Assembly (NCBI RefSeq): GCF_964340395.1
Contig: NC_135550.1
Span: 19,819,176-19,883,175, forward strand
DNA length: 64,000 nt
Reading direction: 5' to 3'
From: Glandiceps talaboti
Lineage: Eukaryota; Hemichordata; Enteropneusta; Spengelidae
A model generated the notes under the pieces. It searched no databases and was not told the DNA's origin. It worked only from the letters and a program-made list of their open reading frames with translations. Positions 47,246 through 64,000 of the stretch are shown here, in pieces. Both the position numbers and the translations under genes were made by a program. Position 1 is the first letter of the stretch. Every line of letters begins with the position of its first letter.

Positions 47246-47849
47246 GCACCCAGATTGATGGTAGTACACTCCAGTCGTCATATTTCGTTGAGTCAATGAG
47301 TAAATAAAGTACAGTACATGAAATCAATTGTTAATTCTGTACACACACAACAGGGTACGCTGGAAGAATGTTCAATTTTTCAGAATGATGAGGATGAATG
47401 TATTTCCATTGTCTCAGTAACTTCACTTTACTGTCCTCCAACTGTCAAAGAACAATTACAAAAAAACAAAATTGTTAATAATATCATATAGTATAATAGT
47501 CCTTCTTTATTCCAATAACAGAACATACCTCATTTATCCCCAAAGCCAGAGGAGGGTTACAGAAATACATAAGAACGAATAAAAGTTAATGAAGACAATG
47601 TCGATAGTTTCTTGTTACTCATTTCCTTCATCCTAACATTTGATCTACTTACGATCAAATTATTTCTCTAAGAGGCAAAATGTCAGATGCCAGTCTCAGA
47701 AAGGGTTTGATTTGACAGCAAGAATCTGTGAAGGCTTTCACAGAAGTAACGTAATTCATGAAGCACCATGTGGCAAACAACAGCTGCTACATACTAGGCA
47801 AACAACAAATTATACAAAATATGTTTGAAGGAAACATCCTGACAAGAAA

Positions 47850-48270
47850 TGTCACTTTATTTTCAGATACAGACAGCTAGCTGTACTATAACCACTGCAA
47901 CTTGACATGCAAGGTAGTCTGTTTTCAGATGTAGACAGAAATCAAATGTTATCGATGCAACTAAACAAAAAATGTGACTTTATGTTCAGATGTAGACAGC
48001 TAGCTACCTGTACACTGTAACTCACGCAACTTAACAGGGTTTGTTTTCAAATGTCATCAGTGCAACTATTCAAAAACTGAAAAATGTTTCACATGCAGAC
48101 AGTTATCACATAATATGACCAATGCAAATTAAGAAGAAAACTAGACTAAGTTTATTTTCACGCATTCACAACTGACGTATAATGTGACGAATGCAACTAA
48201 ACAAGAAAACTAGTTTACTTTCACGCATACACAACTAACATATAAATTGTGACCAACGCAAAGAATAGAA
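47850..48270. repeat. Degenerate ~75-bp tandem repeat
   Basis: Recurring TTTTCAGATGTAGACAG, AATGTGACCAATGCAAC and AACAAGAAAACTAG words at roughly 70-80 bp spacing. Confidence 0.7.
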
Positions 48271-50216
48271 TAATATCATTGGCAGAGATGACGACTTTCA
48301 TCTGAAAACACTAATTTATCATTCCTATAGCACACCATATGAATCACTTCGAGAACTAAACTGGAAACATTCACTCAAAAAGAAAATAAATAAAGAGGAG
48401 AAAGTAGGCTGGATAAGGCATATACGAGACATAACAGAAGTAGGCCACAGCACATCCTGTGTACCCTTCCAACTACTAGTATTACTTTTTTTAATATGAC
48501 TGCACCTATACTCATAACTACATTTATAAAAACTATACCACTCCTTACATATAATACAAATAAAATAGCTTTCACGGACACTATTTTTATGTTCATTGTA
48601 TTCTCACTCCATGCCTGAAATTTATGACTACAATTATTGTATTCACTTTCAGCATACATGGGAAGGTATTTTAATGTACTGTAGTACGCAATTTACAGCT
48701 TGGCTGTCCAGTAAACCTTTTCTGGTAACGACAATACCGCCCATGTGTCATTACATACCGCTTTCCAATGCATCAAATAGCACTTTTTTATGACACCTGT
48801 ATTTTCTTTAAAGACACACACTTAATTTTTTTTCATTGTAAGTGCAAGAATTCTGTATATTTTTATGGTATAAACCATAACATGGTGTAAAGTCCCTATG
48901 TGAATACCCCAATTTCGTAGCTTGTGTACCAAAACGGACTAGGCAGGGTCAGTGCTATATATAGTATATGATTTATGATGCCTTACAGGCTTGCTCATGA
49001 AAACTCTGACTCGCCACTTGGTAAGTCATTTAATTATCAGTAGACCAATCTCTAGCTACATTGTATTATTTTAGACCAACATACATGTATTCCCTTGCAT
49101 ATACTCATGTCTCAGTGTTATGTGTACTAAAACATGAGTGCCACGTAGAAACAGTCTAACTCAAATCCTGAGCTTACTTTGCTTCATTTTGGGTCAACTG
49201 ACAGGTCAAAGGTCATCCCCATGACTTATGGCCTCTGACAAATTATCACTCTGCAGGGAAAATTATGTTGGGACATATGATGTCAAGTCTTTGCCTCAAC
49301 TGAGCAAAATACCGCAAAACCACACTTTAGCAACACTGGGCAAAATCTGTGCATGGGTGTCAAATGTTTCTGAAAAGCAATGAGCCATGACAACACTAGA
49401 AGGGTTTAAGAATGGAGCCTGTGTCTTGTCAGATCTCCTACACACAGTATAAATTGGCCAATATTGATTATAACTCTATTTTTCATACTCAATTTTTTTC
49501 TTAAAAAGATCAATTTGTTGACTTATCCCACTTTTAGTTTTAATAGTACAGGAGTATGATGATTCATGACTTGGAAGAACTCAAACTGACAGGCTCACAA
49601 CTGAGGTTATTGGTGGGTACTTGTATGAGCTATAACATTTTGTACACATACTCATAATTTTTGTGAGCGGTCATTCAGCTATGAATCACAGTGATTCATT
49701 GTTTCAGTCAGTTGGATACAAAATCAACAAGAAATTTGACTGTAGTCCTATTTGAAACCATAATGGTCTCTCCACTATGTGAAAAATGTACTCGAGAGAA
49801 AAGTCTGCTTTGTATCAGGATTCAAAAAACAATCAAATGTTATTTTGACTTTCCGGTTTCACAAACAAACATTTTAAATTTATTTTTATACCATGGCCTA
49901 CTTTTCAAAGACGGACATAATTTGTTGGACCCTTAAAGGTATTTTCTCTAAATAGGGGTAACTATAGGACACAGACGCCCACACATACACATTGGAAACA
50001 AAGCAAAGCAAAGCACAAACACATGCAGAAGCAGCCACAGAAAGACACCATTACAGTCGTTCATTCAAAAAGATGACATTTAAAAAATCGGTGCCATGTG
50101 CTATGGCAGACAGGAATTACTGTTCACAGATTACCAGCTAGGGTATGTTACACAGATAGATGTAGGCTGCTGGCCTTGATTGTATCATCTGCTGTCCTCT
50201 TTTGATTTGTGGCATT
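48271..50216. other. 3' flank or last intron of the EGLN gene; no secure exon
   Basis: Includes a weak candidate final EGLN exon at 48693-48721 (see findings). Nothing else is recognised. Confidence 0.5.
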
Positions 50217-50430
50217 AGACTGCCATAACGCTTCACTCAACTGATATGGAAATAATGACCTCAGCAAATGTAACTTCGTCTGTCTATGGACAGCCATTAT
50301 ACTTCACTCAACTGTCTTGTCACATATAATTACCCTCAGCAAATGTTACTTCTGTCACTGGACAGCCGTAATACTTCATTCAACTGACATGTCATGCATA
50401 GCTACCTCAACAAATGTCACTCCTCATTTT
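50217..50430. repeat. Three ~72-bp tandem units next to EGLN exon 4
   Basis: ACTTCACTCAACTG-type words recur near 50230, 50301 and 50374, each followed by CCTCAGCAAATGTNACTTC or a close variant. Confidence 0.85.
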
Positions 50431-50524
50431 CACAACGTTTGCTTCCTTATGTGTCAAAAAATCGACCTTTGTACAAAGTTGGCAGTATTTACTGAGAAAC
50501 AAGGGGACTACTTGAAACACTCAC

Positions 50525-61943
<11,419 letters not shown>

Positions 61944-62600
61944 CTTAGCTGAAAACAAGGACACTGATAAAATTACTTCTTTTACAGTGCATCATTTCAA
62001 GTATTCCACATGTAAATTATTAACAGTTTTTATCTTTTAATTTTTTTTAAATAGTATATTATTGCACTAAACTTTTTAAAATCTTCAATTGAGTTTAAAA
62101 TAGTTATTACGCACATAATATTTTTCTAAAAGAGGAAATCACCAACCATTTCACACGTCTTTGATGAGCTAAAAATACAACAATACGTTCTGTACTTAAC
62201 CACAACAAGGCAGGGCTTCGTTTGAATGAAATTTTGCAAAACAAACGCCCCGACTCAGCTCAGTGAGTGACTGTACTCGTACTTGGCGCACACCGCTGTA
62301 CACGGTCTACGGTACGTCTTTTATCGTTCGACATATATCTGAAGAAGAAAATTCAAGATTACGAAGCATTTTCATTTCATTTCGTACGAAGTATAAAAAA
62401 TAATCATCTGATGCCAACATTTGGTTAAATATTGTCTCAAATTATCAATGAATAAAGGCGTGCACATATCGTATAGTGCAGTGTACGTGCAAAATTTCGC
62501 ATCTTTGAAAGGTCACGACCTTTGCGGGTAATCAGTCAGCCATGCTCTGTAAGTGTGAAACAACGCGTACACAGTAATTAAGTACGGCACGATTTGCATC
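61944..62600 (-). promoter_or_regulatory. 5' UTR and promoter region of the EGLN gene
   Basis: The ATG lies in AAGATGGCGGAC, a YY1-like start-codon motif. CCTTGTTTTCAG five bases upstream of the ATG could be a 5' UTR splice acceptor, with the promoter then in the CpG-containing stretch at about 62180-62350. HIF-type RCGTG cores appear as ACGTGTG near 62153 (minus strand) and TACGTGC at 62484-62490. No TATA box is evident at a clear position. Confidence 0.45.
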
Positions 62601-64000
62601 AAATGCTTTAACCAATATGTACACAAACACTATTTTAGCGTGATAACATGCAATGATGTAAAACTTTGAAATTTGGTATAGTTCTGGATTGCTAGGCCCA
62701 GGGTACTTTAGACTTCCATGTTTAGACCTAGTGTCGTGATACTATACACCATTCCACGGACTCTACACGTACACCCGAAGCAACTTATGCATAAAATAAA
62801 TCAGTCAATTTGTGTTTCGGATAAGCTGTAATTATTCGTTTGTGATATTTTGCGTACCATAAGCCGTACTTTTAAGTAACATTTTATTTGTTTTCTGTCA
62901 TTTATCCTTTACAAAATGTTTTATTCTTTGCCATGCCTACGCCGTTCTTTGTAAGCTTTGTAATTTTTGCCGATTTTCCTCAACACGACTCCTTTTAATT
63001 ATAGCCTATATGCGAGCTGGCTATTTGAAACATTTCAACTTTTCACAAAAGGTAAACATTGTCCCATTTCTTTAACATGTTTGAATCGATAAATATGGGT
63101 AGTGTCGAGTTCTTGGTGTCCAGCTAGCTGCAATGTTTTTAAAGCTTTTTTTCGTTCCGTCTATTAACCAAAAGTTTTTCGGTTAAAATACGGAACGAAA
63201 AAAGCTAAAAAAAAAATTAAAAAAAACAGGGGGAAGGGGGGGGGATAACTCAAAATCAAAACTAACGCTACAATCATTGCCGCTGGATGTCCGGTAGGAT
63301 AATTGCGTGATTTGTCATCCTTGCCTTATCCTTCGGGCGATTCATGACTTGTAAAGTCGGACCAGATTCTAATACCACATTTCTTGAAGTAATTTCCAGG
63401 GAGAATTTTGATTGATTTGATCAAAGGGGGGTCAGGTCAGGTAAAGTTCCCGTTCAATAAAATACGACTTCCGTCGACCCTGAACTTCATCTTAGACCAA
63501 CGTGTTTATCGAGCCATGACGGTTTAGCAGGTGGTCTGGTCATGGTAGATATCGTATACAAGTGGACGCAAGTGCAGAGTATTAAAATGTGACGGCGTAT
63601 TCTATATTGATTGTCCTGTGGTAATGTTTTCCATAATATATGCCTATCAATGGATGTATCGGCACAGGGAGCCCAGGAACCGTGTTACAAATGAATAAAT
63701 ATATATGTAAACAAACAAACAAACAAACAAACGAACAACATACACCTGTACACTATGTTTCTACATTTACTACAATACTCATTCTCGCAAGCCAGAGTTG
63801 TTATTTCTAAAACACTGGCAAAAATGAGACATCAGAACTGTAGGAGGCTCGTTAAGAACGTTGCCGTAAAACAGACTGTGGTTTGCGACGATGTACAATA
63901 CTATACTCGTAGTACATGTATATTAGGTAATTATCCATGAGTTTAAAATTATATGTCATTACATTTCACCCAGGTGCTGATAAAATTGTCATTTACTGTT
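62601..64000. other. Upstream intergenic DNA, no gene recognised
   Basis: Contains a 26-27-bp-arm hairpin at 63143-63206, a G-rich run at 63228-63244 and an (AAAC)n tract at 63711-63735. A 61-codon frame at 63755-63940 has no recognisable content. Confidence 0.6.
63143..63206. repeat. Hairpin inverted repeat with 26-27-bp arms
   Basis: AGCTTTTTTTCGTTCCGTCT and the rest of the arm through TTAACC pair with GGTTAAAATACGGAACGAAA and the following AAAGCT across an ~11-base loop. Two or three mismatches or indels. Confidence 0.85.

Noticed and set aside
47640-47700. Minus-strand TTAG followed by AGAAATAA as a final EGLN exon
   Set aside because: It would add only EK before a stop and has no similarity beyond two residues. 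Chance occurrence is likely.
61944-61964. Seven-codon N-terminal extension of EGLN beginning at GTG
   Set aside because: The ATG at 61943 is in excellent context, and GTG is not a normal eukaryotic start. The region also looks like a splice acceptor.

Overview
The window is eukaryotic: about two-thirds A+T by eye, full of simple-sequence repeats and short non-autonomous transposons, with two intron-split genes joined by canonical GT..AG junctions. Gene content and repeat style point to an invertebrate bilaterian, probably marine (a hemichordate, amphioxus or lophotrochozoan would all fit). The sequence alone does not fix the phylum.

Left half (473-30181, plus strand): eight exons of a bHLH-PAS transcription factor of the NPAS1/NPAS3/trachealess family, best matched to NPAS3. 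The bHLH exons lie off the left edge. The eight exons join in one frame (2406 nt, 801 residues plus stop). They carry PAS-A, PAS-B/PAC, a Ser/acidic stretch, and a long last exon with nuclear-localisation, AT-hook-like and conserved C-terminal motifs. The introns (0.7-13 kb) hold several minisatellites and repeat-poor blocks that look like candidate enhancers.

Middle (30182 to about 50500): a long probable 3' UTR of NPAS3, with several AATAAA signals and a cluster of TTGCCAA heptamers, followed by repeat-rich intergenic DNA. I see no convincing third gene. Mobile elements include two hAT-like MITEs with 8-bp target duplications, a long foldback element with a second partial copy, and two families built as internal tandem repeats, then (ACAG)n, then a terminal hairpin.

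Right half (61943 down to about 50500, minus strand): an EGLN/PHD HIF-prolyl hydroxylase with an N-terminal MYND zinc finger and the complete Fe(II)/2-oxoglutarate site, on four secure coding exons. The last few codons are uncertain. Its CpG-containing 5' flank has several HIF-type RCGTG cores.

The two genes are neighbours and converge tail to tail. This is the arrangement of human NPAS3 and EGLN3 on chromosome 14q13, so the window probably preserves an ancient linkage between a bHLH-PAS factor and the oxygen-sensing enzyme of the bHLH-PAS protein HIF. No CRISPR, rRNA, convincing tRNA, or intact transposase or reverse transcriptase was seen.
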